A stretch of 21,171 bases of DNA from Candidatus Hermodarchaeota archaeon (lineage in GTDB: Archaea > Asgardarchaeota > Hermodarchaeia > Hermodarchaeales > Hermodarchaeaceae), in assembly GCA_016839995.1 (NCBI GenBank), contig JAEOTD010000122.1:1-21171 (forward strand), written 5' to 3'. The first letter of the stretch is position 1, and every line of letters starts with the position of its first letter. This document shows positions 1 to 7,582 of this stretch, piece by piece. Below the pieces are notes generated by a model, which was not told where the DNA came from, did no database searches, and saw only the letters and a list, made by a program, of their open reading frames with translations. The position numbers and the translations under genes are program-made.

Positions 1-470
1 AAGACCATGAAGGGTTCTGGTAACGGCAACGTTGATCCTTCGATTGTTACTTGCTTTTCTTGCATCGCTTCTAAGAGGGCTGACTGGGTTTTCGGAGGTG
101 ACCGGTTGACTTCATCAGCTAAGACAAGGTTTGAAAAAACTGGTCCCTTTCGTAAACGGAATTCACCGGTGTTGGGGTCGTAGATATTCGTTCCAACAAT
201 ATCGGCGGGAAGCATATCTGGTGTAAATTGAATCCTCTTGAACTCGCAGCCAATGGCTTGTGCAAAGGCATTTGCCATGTAGGTTTTGGCGATTCCCGGC
301 ACACCTTCGAGGAGAATATGACCTTTGGCTAGAAGGCCTGTTAGGATATCTTGGAGGATATTTCGTTTTCCTACTATGACTTTTCCAACTTCATCTAGAA
401 TGGTGGTGGCATGGGTTCGTACTTCGGCGATAGCCATTCCATCACTTCTTCGTCGTCTTCTTCTACTCAT
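1..470 (-). CDS. MoxR-family AAA+ ATPase, 3' part outside window
   Basis: The first 156 residues are visible; the gene runs off the left edge. MoxR AAA+ proteins are thought to act as chaperones that assemble or activate membrane or metal-containing complexes, usually with DUF58 and transglutaminase/DUF4129 partners. Visible motifs are a Walker A, GVPGIAKT, at residues 56-63 and a Walker B, LVLADE, at 115-120, followed by the family-typical VNRSPPKTQSALLEAMQE. An Arg-rich stretch (MSRRRRRRSD) opens the protein. The ATG at 470 is preceded by GGTGA (481-477), which overlaps the stop codon of the DUF4350 gene, so the two are translationally coupled. A DUF58 protein just beyond the edge would be the usual next gene, but I cannot see it. 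The family call is secure; the role is inferred. Confidence 0.95.
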   Translation of the reverse strand, partial: MSRRRRRRSDGMAIAEVRTHATTILDEVGKVIVGKRNILQDILTGLLAKGHILLEGVPGIAKTYMANAFAQAIGCEFKRIQFTPDMLPADIVGTNIYDPNTGEFRLRKGPVFSNLVLADEVNRSPPKTQSALLEAMQEKQVTIEGSTLPLPEPFMV

Positions 471-476
471 TTTCTT

Positions 477-1925
477 TCACCCAATGTTGTCTCGTATTCG
501 TTCAATTTTGAAAAAGAGATCCAAGAACGCTTCACGATTAATACGCTTCGATTCATGGATGGCTTTTTCTAATGCTTCAAAATCATCTGTGATTTGGGCA
601 ATATCGCTTGGTTGACGAGTGCGTGAAACCGTTACTAGAAGTCTCGGAATATCGAAAACCCGTAATCCATGGCGACGACGTAAATCACGTTTTAGTTGCC
701 CGTAGACGATTTGTAGTGCTTCATCATATCGATAGTTGTTAATGTAATCATACAAAGCCTTGGTAAACATGGTTTGTCCACGTAGCCGATACATTTCCAT
801 CGGTTTCTGCTTCTCAGGACGCCCAAATGGTAAATATCGTCTAACCATCCAAATGGCTAAGAGTGGTGCTAAAGGCGCCATAAGCCAATTAGTAGAAACA
901 TAAGTGATTTGACCCAACATCAAACCAACATAGAAAACTGGCGCCGCTGGTGACCAACCCAGATGATTATGATCAATAATAATGGTGTTTGCATTCGCCT
1001 GGTTAGCTAAATATTGAAAAAGTTCTACTGCAAACTGGCGATTGGTTCCCCGGTCAATCATGTTGTTAATGAATATACTCGGGTCACTTAGGAGCATCAG
1101 CCTTCCACTTTCAATCTGCATCTCAACCATTAATGGGTGTGGTCCTGGTTGATCACCTCGGCTAGCGTTATAGGCAATATAGCTCGGGTCACCCCCCCGT
1201 TCGACGTGGCTGGCAACATCTCCTGCCACAATCCACGAATTTGTTGACGACGACGCTAATTCAGATCCTGGTGGCGCTTCAATTGTTGTTGCATAGTTCA
1301 TTACAACATGATGTCCAGAAGAAAAGATTCGTCCTCCATCATTAAACGAATTAATGGCGGGTAACAGTGGTGTCCCATTATCGTTAATAGTTGCATCAAG
1401 AAGCAGTCCTCTGGTAAAACGGATAGCGGATATGACCATTAGGTTCTCCATTCGGGTCGGCCAACCTTCAATAGTCAGAGCGAGTCCGTCTAGGATGGTG
1501 TTGGCTGAGCCGAAGTCGTCGACAAGCAGCATGCTTCCACCATTCATGAAAAAGTCTAACAGTGCGGAAGTTTCAATGATTGAAAAGTAGTGTGTAGGGC
1601 CAATAATGCACAATACGGAATTTCTTGGGATGCCGTTGATAACGCTCAAAGAGCTAATCAGAGGATTTACATCGTAACCATTACTTTCTAACTCAATGGC
1701 TAGTTCAGAGCAGCCATCACCGGGAATGGGGCTTGAGTTGTAGATTGAGAAGGGGAGGACGTCAATACTTCCAACGCCGCTAACGCTGAGGATAATTGGC
1801 AGCCACGCTATGGCGAACACGAAGCAAAAGATGAAAATTGTAATGAACTTGCTTCGTTTTTTCGCTTCAGCCGCCTTCGGTTGGTTGGGCATCTGGTTGA
1901 GGTTCTTGTTGTTCTTGCGTGACAA
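477..1925 (-). CDS. DUF4350-domain membrane protein
   Basis: This 482-residue protein has one N-terminal membrane segment (about residues 27-49), an extracytoplasmic region (about 55-320) that looks like the DUF4350/GldG-like fold, one or two further membrane segments (about 328-362) and a basic cytoplasmic tail. The region around LLDFFMNGGSMLLVDDFG (122-139) matches the usual DUF4350 pattern. Such proteins are commonly encoded between a transglutaminase-like membrane protein and MoxR, as here, and are presumed part of the same envelope machine. The chosen start is TTG at 1925 with GGAGG 11 bases upstream. It lies 59 bases inside the preceding gene in another frame. An ATG at residue 12 (1892) is possible but lacks a clear ribosome binding site. 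The biochemical function is unknown. Confidence 0.85.
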   Translation of the reverse strand: MSRKNNKNLNQMPNQPKAAEAKKRSKFITIFIFCFVFAIAWLPIILSVSGVGSIDVLPFSIYNSSPIPGDGCSELAIELESNGYDVNPLISSLSVINGIPRNSVLCIIGPTHYFSIIETSALLDFFMNGGSMLLVDDFGSANTILDGLALTIEGWPTRMENLMVISAIRFTRGLLLDATINDNGTPLLPAINSFNDGGRIFSSGHHVVMNYATTIEAPPGSELASSSTNSWIVAGDVASHVERGGDPSYIAYNASRGDQPGPHPLMVEMQIESGRLMLLSDPSIFINNMIDRGTNRQFAVELFQYLANQANANTIIIDHNHLGWSPAAPVFYVGLMLGQITYVSTNWLMAPLAPLLAIWMVRRYLPFGRPEKQKPMEMYRLRGQTMFTKALYDYINNYRYDEALQIVYGQLKRDLRRRHGLRVFDIPRLLVTVSRTRQPSDIAQITDDFEALEKAIHESKRINREAFLDLFFKIERIRDNIG

Positions 1926-4900
1926 ACCGCAAATTTCCTCCGGTTAAGGAGTTGTAGATACTAGCAAAAGCGCTCAACGATGTGAGAGCCAGGTTATAGC
2001 TAATGGGGTGATCACTGTAGCGCGCTTCCTCGACACCTCGGATGAATACATCCATGTTGCGCGAATCTAATCGCCCATGTGCAACAGTCAGGTTAGCAAA
2101 TTCGCGAACCGTGATACTGGGGTCACGGTAAATGCCAAGTTTAGCTTGAATAATGGTCTCATACATTCGAAAAGCATAGATGATGGCTTCTCGGTATTTT
2201 TTATCGGTTAGAAGTTGGCGTAGCGATGTGAGCATCGAAGCCGCATCAATTGATGGCGCTGAAGGTGCTCTAGGACGGCGTTTCAAGTAGCGATAACCGA
2301 GGATGACTATCACTACAATGATTATGATTACAACGATAGCAATAATCCATTCAAGTGGAATTGTTGGTATTGGTTGCATGGGTTGTTGGGCCTCCACAGT
2401 TATGTTTCTTACAGATGAGTTAAGGGTAATTATCGTTTCGTGCCGGAGCTGAAGAGCATACGTTACATCATTTATTCCTGAAGGAGCGAATCTCATCACA
2501 AAACCAACCCGACCAAATTGATTTGATGCCGTAGAAGTGGCGCTTATTCCATCAATCAACAGTTGGATGTCGCGGTTGGGAAGGACTCGTCCAAAATTAT
2601 CGACAAGTGTTCCGTTTACTAGAATTGTAGCGTTCCATGCAAAGGGTCCAGATGGAACATCAATGAGGAGTGTTGCATTTGAAAAGATGTCAAGTTGTGT
2701 AGAGTTAGCACTAGTTCCATAATAACGACTTCCTGAATAATCAACGTCAAACGATATGGTCAAAACGCTTGTGGGAATGCTTGTCGGAATCATTAAGACA
2801 AAAGAAAAGGAGCCTCCTGGTTGAGTCAAGACTGCTCCTACCGGAATTGTGATAGCTAAATACGATATTTCAATGTCAATTGGTTGTCCTGACAGACCGA
2901 TTCGTTGATCATCTTCTAGTAGACCGGTTAACGTGACAGTTTCACCTAGCATCACAGGGGAGAAATCAACCATTAGGTTCTGAATGAAGGTTGAAGAATT
3001 GATTGTGAAATAATCAAAGCTGCTTATGACTTGTAAAGTCGCATGAGTAATTGTACCCGTGACTTCTCTGATGCCCACGGGTTGAGTTGCCGCGATTTGA
3101 TAACTAATAAAAAATGATCCATTGGGTAAGGTTACGGAGGAAACCACTTCGGTTCCATTCAGGAAAATTCGGACAGGTACTCCACCTTGGCGAGTTCCAT
3201 TTTGATCTTCGACCCAACCGGAAAAGAATACGATTCTTCCTCGTTGAGTAATATCATCTCCATCATCGTCGTCGACATATACAATAATAGCGCCTTCTTG
3301 ATGTACACGAGCAGTATTAACCGCTCTTGAACCATAGACATATTGAGTTCCCAGAAATACTGCTTCGATGTCGACGTTTCCAATTGCTGTGGCATTATAC
3401 TCCATAGTATAATACCCACTGCTATCAGTACTCGTGCTTCCGATAGGTGTCCCATTCCAAAGAAGCTGAATTGATTGTCCGGCAATACCTGTTCCGTTAT
3501 CAAACCGTAACCTTCCTTGTAGGGTGGTATTACTATTCAATCGAATGGAATTCGGAAGGGCTTGGACGGTCAATTGTGAGTTGGCAGTGACATTCAGAAT
3601 CTCGATTGGACTCAATGTAAGACCAATGATACCGGGAAGCACAAAGGTTGATTGGACCTGTGTCAAACCTAAAGGCGCCTGAGAGAGGGGAATAAGATAA
3701 TCTACCGAATAGCGTCCTAAAGCATCAGTAAGTGGCTGTGTGGCAACAACAGAATTGAACCTAATATCGACTCCAGTAAAACCGGTCTCATTAGCAGAAA
3801 TCCCTCTACCATTGACAGCGTCAGTCAAGGAACCATTGATGTGAACAAACGTGCTTCGATTAGCCTCGAAGGGGGCAATGGATATCGAGAGACTTGCAGC
3901 CCCACGAAGAGCAGTCACGTTGTAAGCTCTCAATGCACTGAACTCAGCACGAAGTAGGTGAACCCCAACGATAGCTGAGTTGTTATACGTAAATGTAAAC
4001 TGCGCCTCTCCCAATGGAGAAGTAATATTACTACCCAAAAACCATTGTTCAGTTTCATCGTAGAAAGAAATGGTCTGACCTGATTGAGGAACCCCGTCCT
4101 GGGTAAGAGTAGCAGTGATTTGGAATTGCGTAAATCTGTCGACGATTTGGGGTAACACATTGACTGTAAGGTTAATGTAAGTACTCACAACATACGGGTC
4201 CTCATCAGGGACAACAGGTTCAAGAATCCTGTTGGAGGGTTTTGGGACTGGTGGTGGGCTTCCATCTGTAATGAAACTTGGTAATGGTGTTGGATCGAAT
4301 TGAATCCAATAACCTTGTGCAGCTGTTGGAATATACACTTCAACCCAAAAATGAACATGCATCAGATGTAGAACCCTCTGGGTACCCTGATTTTCTCCTA
4401 ACACTGCTCCATAGACAGGACGCGCAGCTATTCCCGCTTCACGAAGAAACATCGTAAAGGTGGTGGCAAAATCAATGCCGATGCCTCCTCCTTGTGAGAG
4501 AAACCATTCAACATGCTCTTCACTGGAGCTTGGTCGGGGTGCAAAGGGATCGAAGACGAAGTTAGTCTTGAAGTAATTCTGGATGGCGAATGCCTGTTCA
4601 AAGGCGGTATTGGGTACACCCGCAAGAATCGCAGATAATCGTGTTTGCACATCAGAACGGGTGGACGGGCTCATGTGGCTGAGACCTTGTTGCTGATATT
4701 GCGCAAGAACTGGTCCAGGAGTTGAAATCGCTGGAAGTGATAATGGACGAATTAACGTCCAATTTCTAGGAATATAGGTGACGTCATATTGGAGCGTTGC
4801 AGTTCCTGTTTGGTCGAAAAATCCATTGAAAAGTGTGGTTCCAAAATCATCAATCTCTAGCGAATAGGAAGTGGGATCGGATAGATGTGGGAATTGGAGT

Positions 4901-5370
4901 GAGTCATTAATAATCAGTGGATCTGGCCATAGCGATAAGAGCGGGAAAGACCCGGTCACTCCTTGATTAGTGACGTTTTGTGTTACCGTGTAAACCACTT
5001 CCGTTCCAGGATCCACGCCTGCCAACGGATAAGTTGTGTTCGTACTCTTTTCCCAGTCTGTGCCAGTGTACCGATCATAGGCGGTATTCCGCCAGTAACG
5101 CGGCGGCTCTGCAGGTGAAATAATGGCAACAATGAACGAAGGATCGAGGGACCAATTCAAATCTAAGGTGACATCATCGAGCGTGATGTTATCGAGGAAA
5201 GTATCATCTCCTCCCTCTACAGTGACACCAGTCCCCCAATCTTCGACATCATCATAAGGTCTTTGACGTGGGATAGGTGGTAGAAAAATAAGTGGTAAAA
5301 GAAAGCTCAGAATGAGCATAAGAATGATAGCTGCGGAGATAGCTGCCACTATTGACCGCTTGGAAACCAC
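1867..5370 (-). CDS. Membrane-anchored transglutaminase-fold protein with Ig-like repeats and DUF4129-like tail
   Basis: This 1167-residue protein has an N-terminal signal anchor (about 8-31), a large extracellular part, one membrane segment near 1008-1026 and a cytoplasmic helical domain (about 1046-1147) that resembles DUF4129 (REFANL, EEARYS). The transglutaminase-like core spans about 240-365. Its His (HFWVEVY, H340) and Asp (WIQFDPTP, D359) are kept, but the catalytic Cys position is Gly298 in GGGIGIDFATTF. From about 400 to 1000 there are roughly six beta-sandwich modules of 90-100 residues with recurring G-x-P/G-x-S, NGT and Y-x-x-T/A patterns, rich in N-x-S/T sequons, consistent with Ig-like surface domains. 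The start is GTG at 5370 with GGTGG nearby. It heads the operon with DUF4350 and MoxR. It is probably a surface or envelope scaffold rather than an active protease or cross-linker. Confidence 0.88.
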   Translation of the reverse strand: MVSKRSIVAAISAAIILMLILSFLLPLIFLPPIPRQRPYDDVEDWGTGVTVEGGDDTFLDNITLDDVTLDLNWSLDPSFIVAIISPAEPPRYWRNTAYDRYTGTDWEKSTNTTYPLAGVDPGTEVVYTVTQNVTNQGVTGSFPLLSLWPDPLIINDSLQFPHLSDPTSYSLEIDDFGTTLFNGFFDQTGTATLQYDVTYIPRNWTLIRPLSLPAISTPGPVLAQYQQQGLSHMSPSTRSDVQTRLSAILAGVPNTAFEQAFAIQNYFKTNFVFDPFAPRPSSSEEHVEWFLSQGGGIGIDFATTFTMFLREAGIAARPVYGAVLGENQGTQRVLHLMHVHFWVEVYIPTAAQGYWIQFDPTPLPSFITDGSPPPVPKPSNRILEPVVPDEDPYVVSTYINLTVNVLPQIVDRFTQFQITATLTQDGVPQSGQTISFYDETEQWFLGSNITSPLGEAQFTFTYNNSAIVGVHLLRAEFSALRAYNVTALRGAASLSISIAPFEANRSTFVHINGSLTDAVNGRGISANETGFTGVDIRFNSVVATQPLTDALGRYSVDYLIPLSQAPLGLTQVQSTFVLPGIIGLTLSPIEILNVTANSQLTVQALPNSIRLNSNTTLQGRLRFDNGTGIAGQSIQLLWNGTPIGSTSTDSSGYYTMEYNATAIGNVDIEAVFLGTQYVYGSRAVNTARVHQEGAIIVYVDDDDGDDITQRGRIVFFSGWVEDQNGTRQGGVPVRIFLNGTEVVSSVTLPNGSFFISYQIAATQPVGIREVTGTITHATLQVISSFDYFTINSSTFIQNLMVDFSPVMLGETVTLTGLLEDDQRIGLSGQPIDIEISYLAITIPVGAVLTQPGGSFSFVLMIPTSIPTSVLTISFDVDYSGSRYYGTSANSTQLDIFSNATLLIDVPSGPFAWNATILVNGTLVDNFGRVLPNRDIQLLIDGISATSTASNQFGRVGFVMRFAPSGINDVTYALQLRHETIITLNSSVRNITVEAQQPMQPIPTIPLEWIIAIVVIIIIVVIVILGYRYLKRRPRAPSAPSIDAASMLTSLRQLLTDKKYREAIIYAFRMYETIIQAKLGIYRDPSITVREFANLTVAHGRLDSRNMDVFIRGVEEARYSDHPISYNLALTSLSAFASIYNSLTGGNLRFVTQEQQEPQPDAQPTEGG

Positions 5371-5436
5371 TTATCGCCACCAACTGAAACAACAGTTAAA
5401 CCAACATAAACTTTGCTAAATTGGATAGATAAACCA

Positions 5437-5449
5437 TGCAAATATTGCA
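5437..5449. promoter_or_regulatory. Dyad in divergent intergenic region
   Basis: The 126-base gap between the transglutaminase-like gene and the plus-strand gene at 5497 contains TGCAA-ata-TTGCA, a short inverted repeat. It lies between two divergent starts, so it could be an operator or part of overlapping core promoters. The arms are only 5 bases and AT-rich, so chance occurrence is possible. Confidence 0.25.
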
Positions 5450-5496
5450 GTTTATGAGGGCACCCAATGTTTTTCTATCTTTTAACCTAAGGACTG

Positions 5497-6246
5497 GTGC
5501 GAATAAATCTCAAATTATTGTGTGGTGTTTCTCTGCAAAACCTATGGCGTGACTTGTATGGGGAGATATCTCCTCAACAAAAGGCCTTCCAAACGGAAGC
5601 TGAGTTACGCTTGACTGGGTTAATGACCTCACCAGAGCCAGAAGTAGCAAAGACGAAGTTGGGTCAGTATCTTCAAGAAGCAAAGAAACTTCGGAAACAG
5701 AAACAGTACAAAGATGCTTTGGTCATTGTTCTTGTAAGTAGTGAATATTTCTGGAGACAACATCAATCCACCAAAGCTGCTGGGTTATTACTCGAAGCAG
5801 CTGATCTCTTCTATTTAGAAGAAAGAATTGAAAGCAGTCAACGCTGTTTACGGATGGCATTTGATCTCGTGGTTCAAACTCCTCAATCTAATTGGTGGGA
5901 AAAGGAAATGACAGGCACTATTTTCTTATTTACAGCCTGTTTGACCCTCATCGACGACACTGATAATTTAAACCATCAGCTCAATACGTTACGAACGACT
6001 CTTTCTAAGAAACAACAGGAACGATTAGGCCGTGAAGACGGTTACCGAGTCGCGATAGCATTTCGTCGAGTAATCACACGCAATTCTCAGGTTCCTATTG
6101 ATGACTTGGACACAAAAACAACATTGAGAAGTCGATCAGAATACGCAACTCTTTCTGATTACCTGCAGGGTCTATCAGAACGATATGTTATAATCAGAGA
6201 TGGTGTCATCGCTTTACGGCGTGAAGCCCATCAGGAGGAAGTCTAG
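5497..6246 (+). CDS. Hypothetical helical-repeat protein
   Basis: I do not recognise this 249-residue protein. Residues about 50-190 are predicted by eye to be alpha-helical with TPR-like periodicity (KKLRKQKQYKDALVIVLV, TKAAGLLLEAADLFYLEE, SSQRCLRMAFDLV), which suggests a protein-binding scaffold. There is no signal peptide or clear catalytic motif. The start given is GTG at 5497 behind an AAGGA; a later ATG at residue 43 (5623) would keep the helical region intact and cannot be excluded. It ends two bases before the threonine-synthase-like gene and carries that gene's GGAGG in its last codons, so the two are almost certainly co-translated. Confidence 0.75.
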   Translation: MRINLKLLCGVSLQNLWRDLYGEISPQQKAFQTEAELRLTGLMTSPEPEVAKTKLGQYLQEAKKLRKQKQYKDALVIVLVSSEYFWRQHQSTKAAGLLLEAADLFYLEERIESSQRCLRMAFDLVVQTPQSNWWEKEMTGTIFLFTACLTLIDDTDNLNHQLNTLRTTLSKKQQERLGREDGYRVAIAFRRVITRNSQVPIDDLDTKTTLRSRSEYATLSDYLQGLSERYVIIRDGVIALRREAHQEEV

Positions 6247-6248
6247 CT

Positions 6249-7511
6249 TTGTCTTTTGTAACCCATTTACAGTGCCCCAAATGCGGGGTTAAATACGAAT
6301 TAGCTGCAAATCCGATTTTTTGTGAAACCGATGGATGTGAGGCTCGAATCGATGTACACTACGATTACACTCGACTCAAGGAAGTAATTTCAAAAAAGGT
6401 GCTCAAAAAACGTCCATTAAGTGTGTGGAGTTATTTTGAGTTACTTCCCATCAACGACCGTTCAAACATAATCACCCTAGGTGAGGGTGGAACTCCTTTA
6501 CTTCGTAGCCAACGTCTAGCTGAGCACTTGGGGCTACGTGAACTATACATCAAAGATGAAACACGTAATCCAACATGGTCGTTTAAGGATCGACCAATTA
6601 CAGTAGGCGTATCAAAAGCTAAAGAACACCGTGCCACTACTCTTGCTTCTGCAAGCAGTGGAAATGCTGCAGCGGCATTAGCAGCCTATTGTGCAAGGGC
6701 GGGGTTTTCATGTTACTGCTTTGTACCTGACAGTGCTCCCATGGGAAAAATTGCTCAATTGCTCTTATATGGTGCAAAAGTTGTTCGCTTACGTGGATTA
6801 CACAAAGGCGATGATCCGACAGTTAAGCTACTTCGTGAAGCATGTAAATCATATGGATGGACACCTTGTCCAAGTTTTGGCCCATTTAATCCATACCAAG
6901 CAGAAGGTCCTAAAACCCTTGCATATGAAATCATTGAGCAACTTAACTGGAACGTTCCAGATGTTGCCTATGTTCAAGTGGGCGCGGGAGGCCTCCTTGG
7001 GGGCCAATGGCGGGGATTCACTGACTTCAACACCCTCGGGCTGGTAGAAAAATGTCCCCGAATGCTTGCTGTTCAAGCTGCTGGATGTGCCCCGCTAGTC
7101 CAGGCTTTTCACACTGACCAGGATCCTTTCAAAATTATTCCTTGCGACTCACCTCACAGTGTCGCTGAAGGTTTATGTGATCCGCTACCTTGGGATGGTG
7201 ACCTAGCCCTTGGTGCAGTTCGTGAATCAAAAGGGTCAGCCATTGCAGTAGACGATGATGCAATTCTTCATGCCCAGAAACTACTCGCGAAATATGAAGG
7301 AATTTTCGCTGAACCGACGGGAGTAACCGGGCTTGCAGGATTAATTGATCAACTCGAATCTGGGGCTCAGGATCCCTCAGAAGTGATTCTGATTGAAGCT
7401 ACGGGTGGTGGATTAAAAGATCAAGATGTTGTAATTCAGCGAGTTACTATGCCACCAGTCATCGACCCAGACCTACAACAACTTCAAAATGCCCTTAAAC
7501 TGCAAAACTGA
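6249..7511 (+). CDS. thrC: Threonine-synthase-family PLP enzyme
   Basis: This 420-residue fold-type II PLP enzyme resembles archaeal threonine synthase, which converts O-phosphohomoserine to threonine. The N-terminus has a CxxC...CxxxxC zinc-ribbon-like module (C9, C12, C25, C30). The PLP lysine is K113 in SFKDRP, followed by SASSGNAAAALAAY (134-147), a VGAGGLLGG loop (244-252) and ATGGGLKD (384-391), all typical of ThrC. The usual Gly before SFKDR is Trp (NPTWSFKDRP), which marks a sub-branch and may alter the substrate. Related fold-type II enzymes (cysteate synthase, diaminopropionate ammonia-lyase) are therefore alternatives. The TTG start is supported by GGAGG nine or ten bases upstream. 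I am sure of the family and only moderately sure of the substrate. Confidence 0.85.
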   Translation: MSFVTHLQCPKCGVKYELAANPIFCETDGCEARIDVHYDYTRLKEVISKKVLKKRPLSVWSYFELLPINDRSNIITLGEGGTPLLRSQRLAEHLGLRELYIKDETRNPTWSFKDRPITVGVSKAKEHRATTLASASSGNAAAALAAYCARAGFSCYCFVPDSAPMGKIAQLLLYGAKVVRLRGLHKGDDPTVKLLREACKSYGWTPCPSFGPFNPYQAEGPKTLAYEIIEQLNWNVPDVAYVQVGAGGLLGGQWRGFTDFNTLGLVEKCPRMLAVQAAGCAPLVQAFHTDQDPFKIIPCDSPHSVAEGLCDPLPWDGDLALGAVRESKGSAIAVDDDAILHAQKLLAKYEGIFAEPTGVTGLAGLIDQLESGAQDPSEVILIEATGGGLKDQDVVIQRVTMPPVIDPDLQQLQNALKLQN

Positions 7512-7582
7512 CAAAGGATGCACTAACGAAACACAGTTAAACGATTTTTCCCTGTCAAGCCTACTAAAAGGAGCGAACTTGT

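Noticed and set aside
119..304. Small minus-strand open frame near the left edge
   Set aside because: It is out of frame with the MoxR ATPase, whose Walker motifs occupy the same bases.
3159..3503. 114-codon open frame on the minus strand
   Set aside because: It is an alternative frame within the Ig-like repeat region of the transglutaminase-fold gene and lacks a ribosome binding site or family features.
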